From contig CALLBR010000017.1 of the NCBI GenBank assembly GCA_937998865.1, forward strand, positions 18,289 through 82,288: a stretch of DNA of 64,000 nt, given 5' to 3'. Both the position numbers and the translations under genes were made by a program. Of this stretch, positions 27,463-36,805 are shown in pieces. Under the pieces are notes generated by a model. That model worked only from the letters and a program-made list of their open reading frames with translations. It made no database searches and was not told the DNA's origin. The DNA comes from an uncultured bacterium (GTDB lineage: Bacteria > Nitrospirota > Thermodesulfovibrionia > Thermodesulfovibrionales > Thermodesulfovibrionaceae). Position 1 is the stretch's first letter; each line of letters opens with the position of its first letter.

Positions 27463-27467
27463 AAAAG

Positions 27468-30119
27468 ATGAATTACCCTATCTGGGAGCTTTACTATCTT
27501 AATTCAGGTACTCTTGTAGCAATGATATCAATTTTACATGTTTTTATTTCTCATTTTGCTGTAGGTGGAGGTATCTATCTATGGTTAACTGATTTAAAAA
27601 GTGTAAGACAAAACGATTTAGCTCTTAGACAATATGTACGTAGGCACCTATGGTTTTTCCTATTGCTTACTATGGTCTTAGGTGGAGTTTCCGGTGTAGG
27701 AATCTGGTTTATCATAGGTCTTTCAAATCCATGGGCGACTTCCATTTTGATTCACACTTTTGTTTTTGCTTGGGCAATAGAATGGGTATTTTTCCTTGTG
27801 GAGATCGTCTCTCTGTTGATTTATCATTATAAATTTGAGACTTTAACAGACAAAAATCGGCTAATAATTGCTTTTATATATGCTGCCTCTGCTTGGTTAA
27901 GTCTTTTTATTATAAATGGCATTATTACCTTTATGCTCACGCCAGGAGATTGGCTTAGTACTGGTAAATTTTGGGATGGATTTTTTAATCCTTCTCATCT
28001 GCCAAGTCTTTTATTTAGAACTGCTGTATGCATAATGTTTGCTGGTTTGTTTGGTTTTGTAACAGCAGTATATGAAAAAGATGAAAAATTAAAAAACACT
28101 CTTCTTAAATACTGCAATAAATGGCTTTACTCTGCTTTACCTTTTCTTTTATTCTCAGGAATTTGGTATTTCTTCTCTATTCCTGAAAATACAAGGTTTA
28201 CAAATTTTATTCTCAATAAACAAACTTCTCAACCTTTAAGCATTTTTATAATAACCTCAATACTTATCTATCTCTTTGGATTAATTTTCATTCTGAGAAC
28301 CAAAAAAATTTTTCAAAGATTTATAGTTTTCCTTTTCCTCCTATTAGGACTTTTTTGGATAGGTGGATTTGAGTATATGAGAGAATATGCAAGAAAACCA
28401 TATATAATCCATGGTTATATGTATTCTACTTCCATATTAGTAGCCCATGAAGAAAGCCTTAACAGAGAGGGAATCCTAAAAAAGGCAAGATGGACTGAAG
28501 TAAGAGAAATCACTGAAGAGAATAAAATTGAAGCAGGCAAAGAACTTTTTAACCTTCAGTGCCTGAGCTGCCATACAATCAAAGGTATTAAAAACGATAT
28601 AGTTGAGAAAACAAAAGGTCTAACCTATCTTGGTATATACTCACAAATTTATGGACAGGGTAAAATTCTTGATTACATGCCAAAATTTGTAGGAAATGAA
28701 AAGGAAATGGATGCCTTAGCAGCTTTTATTGCAAGCCTACATGATAAAAGGGAAGAAATTCTGGCTGAATTTAAACCTAAGGAAGAAGAGATTAAAATTC
28801 CTAATTTTAATCCTAAGGAAGATGAATATATCCTTCTTGCTTGGAGTATTCTTGGAGAAAAATGTATAACTGATGCAGACAGATGGTTTTCCTTTCTATA
28901 TCCAGGTAGCACTTTCCAAGCTATTCTTATAAAAAGAGGAAAAAAGCCAGAGATTATGTCAGAAGGAATAGAGATTCACTATGAAGTTCAAAAAGGTTAT
29001 GAAAATCCTTCAAAGCATGTTGATTTCTGGAAATTTGTTGAATCATTAAAGGGTAAAACATTACCTAAGGATATTGGCATTAGTGGAAAAGGATTAAAAG
29101 GAATCTTTGACTATGATAGTAATAAAAAAATATTTACTGCTGAAGGAATTCCCGTGTTGCCTTACAGAGACGATGGAGTCTTTAATCCCTATCCTCTCTT
29201 TGAAGTTAAGGCAATAGAGAAAAATACAGGAAAAGTATTGCAAAGTACAAAATTTGTAGCAGCTGTATCCACAGAGCTAAGATGCTTCCTTTGTCATGGT
29301 GGGAAACCAAGATGGAATGGTATTTCAGGCATATCAGATGAGACAGCTATCAATATTTTAAAAATTCATGATAGAAATCATGGCACAAAACTTCTTGAAA
29401 GCGCCTTAAAGGGAAAACCCATGATGTGTCAAAAATGTCATGAAGACTTCATTGTAAAATCAGAAGGCATAAAGGGACACAATAGTTTTTCAGCCTCTAT
29501 GCATGGATGGCATGCTAATTATATTCCCTGGAAAGACGAAAAATCTTGCAATCTTTGTCATCCTAATGATAGCATGGGTAACACTCGATGTAATAGAGAT
29601 ATTCATGCAAAGTTAGGAATCGGCTGTACTCAATGTCATGGTAGGCTTGATGATCATGCTGCAGGAGTGCTTCTATCCCAAAAGGAAACTCGCACTGCTC
29701 ACTTACTTTTAAAGAATCTTAAAACTGAACTACCTCTTCATGACATAAACCCCAGAAAACCTTGGATACAACAACCTGACTGTCTTAATTGTCATAGAGG
29801 CTTTCAGCAACCACAAAAAAATTCAAAAGCTTTTAATAATTGGACAAGGGATTTATCAGGACTTTACAGAGCAAGAAAAGACAATTCAAGTAAAATACCT
29901 TGCATAGCTTGTCATAGTTCGCCTCATGCCATATACCCTGCTTTTAATGATTTTGGTAGTAATAGAGATAACATTCAACCTCTTCAGTATCAAAGAATGC
30001 CTCTTGCTCTTTCCTCAGAAATGAAATGTGAAGTATGTCATAAAATAAAGATGGAAGGTTCTTTCCATCATGCAAATATTTACAGAAAATTCAGGAATAT
30101 ACACTTAATAAGCAAATGA
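27468..30119 (+). CDS. CydA-like membrane domain fused to an octaheme cytochrome c
   Basis: 883 residues. The N-terminal part (about 1-310) resembles the first helices of cytochrome bd oxidase subunit I: LHVFISHFAVGGGIYL, GGVSGVGIWFIIGLSNPW and AWAIEWVFFLVEIVSLLIY followed by LTPGDW. After a helix near residue 280-300 comes a large domain with eight CxxCH heme c motifs at about residues 365 (CLSCH), 606 (CFLCH), 654 (CQKCH), 695 (CNLCH), 719 (CTQCH), 771 (CLNCH), 812 (CIACH) and 854 (CEVCH). The first heme lies in a class I-like segment; the last seven resemble nitrite-reductase-type multihemes. It may pass quinol electrons to or from periplasmic carriers. Confidence 0.85.
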   Translation: MNYPIWELYYLNSGTLVAMISILHVFISHFAVGGGIYLWLTDLKSVRQNDLALRQYVRRHLWFFLLLTMVLGGVSGVGIWFIIGLSNPWATSILIHTFVFAWAIEWVFFLVEIVSLLIYHYKFETLTDKNRLIIAFIYAASAWLSLFIINGIITFMLTPGDWLSTGKFWDGFFNPSHLPSLLFRTAVCIMFAGLFGFVTAVYEKDEKLKNTLLKYCNKWLYSALPFLLFSGIWYFFSIPENTRFTNFILNKQTSQPLSIFIITSILIYLFGLIFILRTKKIFQRFIVFLFLLLGLFWIGGFEYMREYARKPYIIHGYMYSTSILVAHEESLNREGILKKARWTEVREITEENKIEAGKELFNLQCLSCHTIKGIKNDIVEKTKGLTYLGIYSQIYGQGKILDYMPKFVGNEKEMDALAAFIASLHDKREEILAEFKPKEEEIKIPNFNPKEDEYILLAWSILGEKCITDADRWFSFLYPGSTFQAILIKRGKKPEIMSEGIEIHYEVQKGYENPSKHVDFWKFVESLKGKTLPKDIGISGKGLKGIFDYDSNKKIFTAEGIPVLPYRDDGVFNPYPLFEVKAIEKNTGKVLQSTKFVAAVSTELRCFLCHGGKPRWNGISGISDETAINILKIHDRNHGTKLLESALKGKPMMCQKCHEDFIVKSEGIKGHNSFSASMHGWHANYIPWKDEKSCNLCHPNDSMGNTRCNRDIHAKLGIGCTQCHGRLDDHAAGVLLSQKETRTAHLLLKNLKTELPLHDINPRKPWIQQPDCLNCHRGFQQPQKNSKAFNNWTRDLSGLYRARKDNSSKIPCIACHSSPHAIYPAFNDFGSNRDNIQPLQYQRMPLALSSEMKCEVCHKIKMEGSFHHANIYRKFRNIHLISK

Positions 30120-30127
30120 GTTTTTAC

Positions 30128-30169
30128 TTAACAATTCTGTAACATAAACTTACTTTTTTCAGTTATAAT
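30128..30169 (+). promoter_or_regulatory. Putative Pho box and -10 of pstC2A2B2
   Basis: TTAACA (30128-30133), GTAACA (30139-30144) and TTACTT (30150-30155) are spaced 11 bases, followed after 8 bases by a perfect TATAAT (30164-30169). The start codon is at 30178, so the message is predicted to be leaderless or nearly so. Confidence 0.7.
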
Positions 30170-30177
30170 ATTTTCAC

Positions 30178-31107
30178 ATGCAAAAACAAAGAGGTAAATT
30201 CAAAGACTTAATTTTCTTATCAATTACTGCTGTATCAGCCTTTGCAGTAATTGCCATTTCCATTGGTATATTCCTTGTTTTATTTAAGGAATCTTTGCCT
30301 TCTATGAATAAATTTGGTTTTGAAGGATTCATTTTCTCTACAGAATGGGATCCTGTTCAAGAGATATTTGGTGCAGCTCCTGCGCTTATAGGTACTTTAA
30401 TAACATCTTTTTTCTCTTTAATTTTAGCAACACCAATTGCCATAGGAATTGCCATTTTCATAACAGAGATTGCGCCAAACTTTCTCAAGGGCATTATTGG
30501 TACAGCAATAGAGTTGCTTGCTGCAATTCCAAGTATAATTTACGGGATGTGGGGGCTTTTTACCTTAGCACCTATAATGTCTAATGATATAGAACCTTTT
30601 TTACAGTCAACCATAGGAAAGCTCCCCCTTTTAGGAAAACTCTTTGAGGGAACTCCTCTTGGAGTTGACCTTTTCACTGCAAGCATTATTTTAAGCATAA
30701 TGATAATTCCTTTTACTGCATCCATTGCAAGGGACTCTTTTAATCTTACTCCTTCTGTTCTTAAGGAATCTGCTTATGCAATAGGTGCTACCAAATGGGA
30801 AGTTGTAAAAGATATAGTTCTACCTTATTCAAAACTTGGAGTTCTTGGTGGGATTGGACTCTCCTTAGGAAGAGCTTTAGGAGAGACTATGGCGGTTGCC
30901 TTTGTCCTCGGCAATCTCAATCAAATTCCTAAATCTTTATTGGATGCGGCTTCTACAGTAACTGTAAAACTAGCCAACGAGTTTACAGAAGCAGATAAAG
31001 ATATCTATTTAAGCTCTCTTTACTATCTTGCCTTGCTCTTATTTCTAATGAGCTTTACTATACTTGCTCTTGCTAAAATATTTCTACTGAAAGCTGAAAG
31101 AAAATGA
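30178..31107 (+). CDS. pstC: Phosphate ABC transporter permease PstC, system 2
   Basis: 309 residues with six membrane helices. The first periplasmic loop FGFEGFIFSTEWDPVQEIFGAA closely follows the E. coli PstC pattern, and the EAA loop LKESAYAIGATKWEVVKDIVLP and SLGRALGETMAVAFVLGN are present. Its sequence type matches the E. coli-like PstS2 at 6312, which suggests these belong together although they are far apart. No ribosome binding site is seen, in line with a leaderless message. It overlaps pstA2 by 4 bases. Confidence 0.95.
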   Translation: MQKQRGKFKDLIFLSITAVSAFAVIAISIGIFLVLFKESLPSMNKFGFEGFIFSTEWDPVQEIFGAAPALIGTLITSFFSLILATPIAIGIAIFITEIAPNFLKGIIGTAIELLAAIPSIIYGMWGLFTLAPIMSNDIEPFLQSTIGKLPLLGKLFEGTPLGVDLFTASIILSIMIIPFTASIARDSFNLTPSVLKESAYAIGATKWEVVKDIVLPYSKLGVLGGIGLSLGRALGETMAVAFVLGNLNQIPKSLLDAASTVTVKLANEFTEADKDIYLSSLYYLALLLFLMSFTILALAKIFLLKAERK

Positions 31108-31943
31108 TTCTGAATAAGAGAAAAATCATAAGTAGTATTGCCCTGTTTATATGTTTTCTCACTGCCTGTTGGGGAATATTTTGGCTTTCTTTTATTTTAG
31201 TTGATGTGATAAGACATGGCATTTCAAGCATAAATCTTAATCTCTTTTTAAAGGACCCGGCACCACCAGGAGAAGAAGGTGGGGGCTTAAGAAATGCCTT
31301 TGTTGGTCATCTTTTAATAACTCTCTTTGCAACACTCATAGGAGTACCAATAGGCGTTTTAGGTGGAACTTTTCTGGCAGAGTATGGTAGAAAATACAAT
31401 TTTTCAAAAATTATTAGTACCCTTGCTGATATTATGGTAAGTGTACCTGCTATTATAATTGGTGCTTTCATATATGCCATAATCGTTAAACCCTTTGGAC
31501 ATTTTAGTGGCTGGGCAGGAGCTATTGCATTAGGAATAATTATGATACCTACAGTCCTAAGAACAACAGAAAACATGCTGTCTCTTATACCATGGACTTT
31601 GAGAGAAGCTGCTTTTGCTCTTGGAGCTCCTTATTATAAGGTAATTATTCAAGTTGTATACAGAGGTGCTGCCACAGGAATTCTCACTGGAATTATTCTT
31701 GCCATAGCCCGAGTCACGGGAGAAGCAGCTCCGCTTTTATTTACTGCTTTCAATAATAATTACTTTTCACTCAACATGTCTGAACCTATAGCCTCTTTAA
31801 CTGTAACTATTTTCCAATATGCTATGGGTCCTTACGAAGAATGGCATGCTCAAGCATGGGGTGCTGCTTTAATAATCACTTTATTCATACTCTTTACCAC
31901 AATCACCGGAAGATTACTCATAAAAAGGAAGTATAAGGAGTGA
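31104..31943 (+). CDS. pstA: Phosphate ABC transporter permease PstA, system 2
   Basis: 279-residue permease with the periplasmic [19 protein letters not shown] stretch typical of E. coli-like PstA, the EAA loop [21 protein letters not shown] and the [20 protein letters not shown] signature. ATGA overlap joins it to pstC2, and GTGA overlap joins it to pstB2. Confidence 0.95.
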   Translation: MILNKRKIISSIALFICFLTACWGIFWLSFILVDVIRHGISSINLNLFLKDPAPPGEEGGGLRNAFVGHLLITLFATLIGVPIGVLGGTFLAEYGRKYNFSKIISTLADIMVSVPAIIIGAFIYAIIVKPFGHFSGWAGAIALGIIMIPTVLRTTENMLSLIPWTLREAAFALGAPYYKVIIQVVYRGAATGILTGIILAIARVTGEAAPLLFTAFNNNYFSLNMSEPIASLTVTIFQYAMGPYEEWHAQAWGAALIITLFILFTTITGRLLIKRKYKE

Positions 31944-32698
31944 CACCGGAAATAGAAATAAAAAATCTAAATTTTTACTACGCAGGTGGAATTAAGACAC
32001 TTAAAGACATAAATATGACTATTTATAAAAGTCAGGTTACTGCCTTAATTGGTCCAAGTGGATGTGGAAAAACTACTTTACTTCGATGTTTTAATAGAAT
32101 GCATGACTTATATGCAGGCAATCGATATGAAGGTGAAATAATATTTCAGGGGCGAAATATTTTATCAAAAGATACAGATCTAATTGAATTAAGAAGCAAA
32201 ATAGGTATGGTATTCCAAAAACCAACTCCCTTTCCCATGAGTATTTTTGAAAATATTGCCTATGGATTAAAATTAAGGGGTATAAAAAAAAGAGGGGAAT
32301 TAAGAGAGAGGGTTGAAAAAGCTTTAAAAGATGCTGCTCTCTGGGATGAGGTAAAGGATAAACTAAATACAAATGCCTTTGGATTAAGTGGTGGACAACA
32401 ACAGCGACTATGTATTGCAAGAGCCTTAGCAGTAGAACCTGAAATAATACTTTTCGATGAACCTACAAGCGCTCTTGATCCCATATCAACTGGGAAAATA
32501 GAAGAATTAATAATTTCCCTTAAGGGAAGAGTAACTATAATAATTGTTACTCACAACATGCAACAAGCAGCAAGAATCTCTGATTGGACAGGCTTTATGA
32601 TGTTAGGAGAATTAATAGAATATGACAAAACTGATAGAATATTTACAGTACCTTCCAATAAGCTCACAGAAGACTATATAACAGGAAGATTTGGTTAA
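31940..32698 (+). CDS. pstB: Phosphate ABC transporter ATP-binding protein PstB, system 2
   Basis: 252 residues, the normal PstB size. Walker A is GPSGCGKTT, the Q-loop is VFQKPTPFP, the signature is LSGGQQQR, Walker B is [12 protein letters not shown] and the switch region is [18 protein letters not shown]. It is very similar to PstB1 but lacks that protein's N-terminal extension. The start is GTG, overlapping the pstA2 stop. Its end overlaps the convergent lipoprotein gene by 4 bases. No phoU follows this set. Confidence 0.96.
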   Translation: MTPEIEIKNLNFYYAGGIKTLKDINMTIYKSQVTALIGPSGCGKTTLLRCFNRMHDLYAGNRYEGEIIFQGRNILSKDTDLIELRSKIGMVFQKPTPFPMSIFENIAYGLKLRGIKKRGELRERVEKALKDAALWDEVKDKLNTNAFGLSGGQQQRLCIARALAVEPEIILFDEPTSALDPISTGKIEELIISLKGRVTIIIVTHNMQQAARISDWTGFMMLGELIEYDKTDRIFTVPSNKLTEDYITGRFG

Positions 32699-33123
32699 TC
32701 AGGATATTTAAAAGGATTCCCCCTTAATATTCTGTCAACTTTAGGAGGATTACCCTTCAGAAGGAAGCTTGCAAGCCCTCTTTCTTCTGTTTCAGAATTA
32801 AGGTATCTCCACTTACCATTCCAAGAGACATAAAGCCTTACAAATTCTCCTTCCATCTCTAATAAAACAGGTGTAAATTCAAGTTCCGCGGTATCAAAAG
32901 GTCTAATAGAGGCTATTATGTCTCTATAACCTTGTTCTGTAGAATTTTTTCTTATTCCTAAGTTATCTCTATTTTGATAGGCTATTCTTATTTCATTTAC
33001 AACTTTGAAAGCCTCTGTTGCATATAAATACTCTGAAGATGGTTTTTTAACCTGTTTCTTCCCGCAGCTATAAAAAAAAGTACTGAAGAAAACTACTAAT
33101 AATAAAATGACAAATTTTTTCAT
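32695..33123 (-). CDS. Hypothetical lipoprotein, 142 residues
   Basis: The N-terminus [20 protein letters not shown] is a lipoprotein signal with lipobox FYSC (Cys20), followed by a GKKQVKK spacer. The mature domain of about 115 residues contains [20 protein letters not shown] and [21 protein letters not shown], a pattern reminiscent of small NTF2-like or lipocalin-like beta domains. I do not recognise the family. It closes the minus-strand yggS-to-lipoprotein run. Confidence 0.7.
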   Translation of the reverse strand: MKKFVILLLVVFFSTFFYSCGKKQVKKPSSEYLYATEAFKVVNEIRIAYQNRDNLGIRKNSTEQGYRDIIASIRPFDTAELEFTPVLLEMEGEFVRLYVSWNGKWRYLNSETEERGLASFLLKGNPPKVDRILRGNPFKYPD

Positions 33124-33145
33124 TTTTGCCTCCCTCTTAACCTTT

Positions 33146-34108
33146 TTATATCCTGTATTTTACAATTTCCTTCTCTTCCATTGCACTATACTCTTTTACT
33201 ATTTCTATCCCTTCTTTTTTTATCACCATGGGAGCCTTTTGCCTTTTTGAATAATAGACACCTATTTTACAAGCTTTTTCTACATCTTCCTCTGAATACT
33301 CACCAGAAATAATCAAGACAGGTCCTTTAAAATCTAAGGGATATATAAGTAGTAAATCCTTTATTCCCAAAAGAATTTTACTTTCTTCCTCATTTTTTCC
33401 CACTATTACCTTACACTTCTGTGATAGCCTAAAATGTTTACCAATTTTTAAAAGTTCTACTTGCTCAATGGTGAGTTGATCATAAAAAAGCAAATCCTTA
33501 ACTTTTTTGCAGAATTGAGGATCAGTAAGAAGACAACCACCTGCAGCTTGGGGAATGTCCTCTATACCAAAATTTTTACATAAAGAGAGCTGTTTTTTTC
33601 TTCCTCTTCCCCAGAAATCGTATAAAAGTTCTCTATTAACTATTCCCTCTAATTCAGGTTTTGTAGGAGGAAGCAACTTGGCTGAAAGGGGTCTAAGAAT
33701 CAAACCTTTAAGTCCTGCCTCTTTTTCTATGTAAAAAATTATGTCTTTTTTTTGTGTCATTGGTCTTTGCCAGAGGACTTCTCCCGTGATAATAAAGGAA
33801 GCCTCATATTCTTTCATGAGATTCTTTGCCTCTTTAAGAAAAAGAATTTTACAGTCTATACAGGGATTTAGATTTTTTCCATATCCTTTTTTAGGATTTT
33901 TTAAAATAGGAAGGAATTTTTCTCTTATATCTAACTCTTTTAGACGAAATCCAAATTTCTCTGCAAAATATCTGTCTTTAGAATCAATAGGCTTGGTAAA
34001 ACCAGTAAAAAAATTTAATGCCACTATTTCAATCCCAAAAGATTTTACAATTATAACTGCTAGAAGACTGTCAAGACCTCCAGAATAAAGAGCAATTGCT
34101 CTATGCAT
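33146..34108 (-). CDS. PP-loop ATPase related to MnmA/ThiI tRNA thiolation enzymes
   Basis: 320 residues. The PP-loop SGGLDS (residues 9-14) starts an adenylating N-type ATPase domain. NPCIDCK (near residue 84) and GEVLWQRPMTQ match the MnmA-like tRNA 2-thiouridylase family, and QAAGGCLLTDP (near 187) supplies a second cysteine as in ThiI-like proteins. The C-terminal 100 residues (IGKHFRLSQKCKVIVGKNEEE) look like an NFACT/DUF814-type RNA-binding module. The protein is shorter than MnmA and lacks its full cysteine arrangement. It probably modifies RNA or transfers sulfur. It overlaps the heptose kinase gene by 8 bases. Confidence 0.75.
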   Translation of the reverse strand: MHRAIALYSGGLDSLLAVIIVKSFGIEIVALNFFTGFTKPIDSKDRYFAEKFGFRLKELDIREKFLPILKNPKKGYGKNLNPCIDCKILFLKEAKNLMKEYEASFIITGEVLWQRPMTQKKDIIFYIEKEAGLKGLILRPLSAKLLPPTKPELEGIVNRELLYDFWGRGRKKQLSLCKNFGIEDIPQAAGGCLLTDPQFCKKVKDLLFYDQLTIEQVELLKIGKHFRLSQKCKVIVGKNEEESKILLGIKDLLLIYPLDFKGPVLIISGEYSEEDVEKACKIGVYYSKRQKAPMVIKKEGIEIVKEYSAMEEKEIVKYRI

Positions 34109-35096
34109 AGGGATGAGTTTTCCAGACTTCTATTATCTCTTCAGGTGAGGCTGTAGCAGTACCCACTTTTCCTACAACAATACCAGCTGCTACATTAGAA
34201 ATTTTGGCTGCCTCTACTAAGGAGGAGCCTGAGATGTATGCCAAAGTCATTGTGGCAATAACTGTATCGCCTGCACCAGTGACATCAAAAACTTTTTTTG
34301 CTATAGTAGGAATATGTGTAATAATTACTTCCGAATCTCTCCTTTCAAAAAGACTCATTCCTTCTTCTCCTCTGGTAATGAGAACCGCGTCACAGGAGAG
34401 TTTCTTGAATAAATTATATCCTGCTTTCATCAGTGTTTTTTCATCTTTGATCTCTATCTCTGCTCCGTGAGAGGCTTCAGCAATATTGGGCGTAATTAAT
34501 GAAACATTTTTATATAGTCTGAAATGTCCTATCTTCGGATCAACAGCTACAAAAATACCCTTTTTATTTTTATGAGTTACAAGTATTTTAAATAATTCCT
34601 CTGAAATTACACCTTTTCTATAGTCTGATACAACAACAGCATCAAAATTATGTAGTGACTCCTTTATCATTGATAAAAAGAGTTCTTTTGCCTTACCTTC
34701 AAGCCTTCTACGATCCTCTACATCAAATCTAACAATCTGCTGATTACCTCCTATTACTCTTGTTTTAACTGTGGTTCTCCTTGAATCCTCAAAAATATAC
34801 TCTTGAGAAATTCCTTTCTCTAATAGTAAATCTCTCACAATGCGACCAGCTGAACCTTTTCCAATTATTCCTGAAAGGTAAGCTCTTCCTCCTAAGGCTA
34901 TTATATTATTTGCCACATTTGCAGCACCGCCAAGCCTATAAGATTCCTCATAAACATCTACAACAGGAACTGGTGCTTCTGGAGATATCCTTATTACCTT
35001 ACCAAAGATATAACGATCTAAGATAATATCCCCTATAACAAGAACTTTCTTATTTTTAAAATTTTCAAAAAGTTTTTCCAATTCACTTATTTTCAT
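34101..35096 (-). CDS. PfkB-family heptose 7-phosphate kinase (RfaE1/HldE N-domain type)
   Basis: A 331-residue ribokinase-fold sugar kinase. The N-terminal region VLVIGDIILDRYIFG, SPEAPVPVVDV and RLGGAANVANNIIALGG follow the RfaE domain I family, which phosphorylates D-glycero-beta-D-manno-heptose 7-phosphate for LPS core synthesis. The anion-hole/catalytic motif is DVTGAGDTVIA (near residue 267). The adenylyltransferase domain of fused HldE is absent and must be encoded elsewhere. It overlaps hisS by 14 bases. Confidence 0.9.
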   Translation of the reverse strand: MKISELEKLFENFKNKKVLVIGDIILDRYIFGKVIRISPEAPVPVVDVYEESYRLGGAANVANNIIALGGRAYLSGIIGKGSAGRIVRDLLLEKGISQEYIFEDSRRTTVKTRVIGGNQQIVRFDVEDRRRLEGKAKELFLSMIKESLHNFDAVVVSDYRKGVISEELFKILVTHKNKKGIFVAVDPKIGHFRLYKNVSLITPNIAEASHGAEIEIKDEKTLMKAGYNLFKKLSCDAVLITRGEEGMSLFERRDSEVIITHIPTIAKKVFDVTGAGDTVIATMTLAYISGSSLVEAAKISNVAAGIVVGKVGTATASPEEIIEVWKTHPYA

Positions 35097-36345
35097 TCCT
35101 TTCCCTCAGTAATTTTATAATTTCCTCCAAGGTTGCTATACCTTGAGCTCCATCCACCATCCTTTTCCACCTATAGGAGGAGGTTTTAATCTCCTCTTCG
35201 CCTACAATTATTACCCATTGAACTCCCAGCTTATGAGCCTTCTTAAGTTGATTTTTAAGTGAAGTCTTTTCATAAGCTCTTTCTGCAATAAAGCCTTCTT
35301 TTCTTATCTCATTAATTACTAATTTCACCTCTCTGTCAAGCTCTTCTCCTACATAAGCCACATAAACTAAGGGACTTTTTGGTTTAAGACAAAGGCTATC
35401 CTTCGCTAATTCCACAATTCGTTCAACTCCCATAGCAAAACCTACTGCTGGAGTAGAGGGACCACCAAAAAATCCTACAAGTTCATCGTATCTTCCACCA
35501 GCCACTACTGCATTTTGCGCACCAAGCATGGAGGTTGTCACTTCAAAAACTGTTCCTGTATAGTAATCCAGTCCTCTTACAATGCGAGGATTAATAATAT
35601 AGTCTATTTCATAATGCTTTAGTTCTTCTTGAAAGTCAAAAAAATGTCTTTTACATCCATCACATAAAAAATCTAACACCAAAGGTGCATCCCTTAAAAT
35701 TTCTCTGCAACTGTTAACTTTGCAGTCTAAAACTCTTAATGGATTCTTCACAAATCTTCTCTGACAGTCAGAGCAAAAATCTTTAATTTTATCCCTTAAG
35801 AATTTAAACAAACTCTCTTTATATGAGATTCTGCATTTTCTACAACCTATGGAATTTATTTCAAAACTAAAATTTTTTAAATTGAGTGTGTCAAAAAATT
35901 GCTTAACTATCCAAAGTAATTCAGCCTCTATAGAGGGAGATGATATACCAAAACATTCTACACCGATTTGATGAAACTGTCGCTGTCTGCCTTTTTGAGG
36001 CCTCTCATATCTAAACATAGGACCAATATAATAAAGTTTTTGAGGGGAGGGGTTATTAAAAAGAGAATTTTGAATATAAGCTCTTACAACTGATGCTGTA
36101 CCCTCTGGTCTAAGAGCAATTCTTCTACCTTTTTTATCATTAAAGATATACATTTCTTTTTCTACTATGTCTGTGTCTTCACCAATGCTTCTCAGAAAAA
36201 GTTCAGCCTGTTCTAAAAGAGGAGTTCTTATTTCATGAAAGTTATATAACTCCAATATTGTTCTTGCTTTTTGTTCAACATACTGCCACAGATGGACATG
36301 ATGCGGAAGTATATCCTGCATTCCTCTTAAAACACTAAGCTTCAC
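35083..36345 (-). CDS. hisS: Histidyl-tRNA synthetase
   Basis: Class II synthetase, 420 residues from the chosen start. Motif 1 follows RGMQDILP; motif 2 is YIGPMFRYERPQKGRQRQFHQIG; the histidine loop is RGLDYYTGTVFE; motif 3 is AVGFAMGVERI. A zinc-knuckle-like insertion is visible (CRKC, CSDC and CDGC between residues 178 and 245). An upstream ATG at 36378 would add 11 non-conserved residues, but the GTG at 36345 has AAGGAG 9 bases upstream and begins VKLSVLRGMQDILP, as expected of the family. This gives an 11-base overlap with divIVA. Confidence 0.96.
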   Translation of the reverse strand: MKLSVLRGMQDILPHHVHLWQYVEQKARTILELYNFHEIRTPLLEQAELFLRSIGEDTDIVEKEMYIFNDKKGRRIALRPEGTASVVRAYIQNSLFNNPSPQKLYYIGPMFRYERPQKGRQRQFHQIGVECFGISSPSIEAELLWIVKQFFDTLNLKNFSFEINSIGCRKCRISYKESLFKFLRDKIKDFCSDCQRRFVKNPLRVLDCKVNSCREILRDAPLVLDFLCDGCKRHFFDFQEELKHYEIDYIINPRIVRGLDYYTGTVFEVTTSMLGAQNAVVAGGRYDELVGFFGGPSTPAVGFAMGVERIVELAKDSLCLKPKSPLVYVAYVGEELDREVKLVINEIRKEGFIAERAYEKTSLKNQLKKAHKLGVQWVIIVGEEEIKTSSYRWKRMVDGAQGIATLEEIIKLLRERNENK

Positions 36346-36805
36346 CTTCTTCTCCTTCTCTTTCCTTATCAAATTCAAGCATCCTCAAATGACTCTCTAT
36401 GAGTCTCCTTATCTCTTCTTTGAAATGCCTTCTTATTCCTTTTAGATCCACTATGTCCTCATGGATTTTCACAACTTTTTCCTGAGCTTCTTTGATAATA
36501 TTTTCTGCTTTTATTTCTGCTTCCTTTATTATGAGTTCTGCTTCTTTCTTAGCATTTGCTTGATAATCCTCTACAAGCTTTTGGGCAGTCATGAGGGTAT
36601 CTCTTATAGATTGTTCAATTTTCCTATACTCTTCTATCTGATTTTCAAGAATCGCCACTTTTTCCTTTAACATGGCATTTTCCTTTAAAATTTCCTCTAA
36701 TTCCTCTCTTATTATCTCTAAAAAAGAATAAACTTCCTCCATGTCAAAGCCTCTAAACTTTACCTTAAACTGCTTCTGTTGAATATCCAGGGGTGTGATT
36801 CTCAT
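36335..36805 (-). CDS. divIVA: DivIVA-family cell-pole/division protein
   Basis: 156 residues. The conserved N-terminal membrane-targeting segment ITPLDIQQKQFKVKFRGFD is followed by a long parallel coiled coil (about residues 25-140, rich in Glu, Lys and Ile). DivIVA recruits partners to curved membrane. It overlaps yggT by 4 bases upstream and hisS by 11 bases downstream, in the common yggS-proC-yggT-divIVA arrangement. Confidence 0.93.
   Translation of the reverse strand: MRITPLDIQQKQFKVKFRGFDMEEVYSFLEIIREELEEILKENAMLKEKVAILENQIEEYRKIEQSIRDTLMTAQKLVEDYQANAKKEAELIIKEAEIKAENIIKEAQEKVVKIHEDIVDLKGIRRHFKEEIRRLIESHLRMLEFDKEREGEEGEA

Noticed and set aside
32091..32484. Open frames of 74 and 109 codons antisense to pstB2
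   Set aside because: Both are reverse-strand shadows of the conserved ATPase sequence. The same pattern recurs opposite pstB1.
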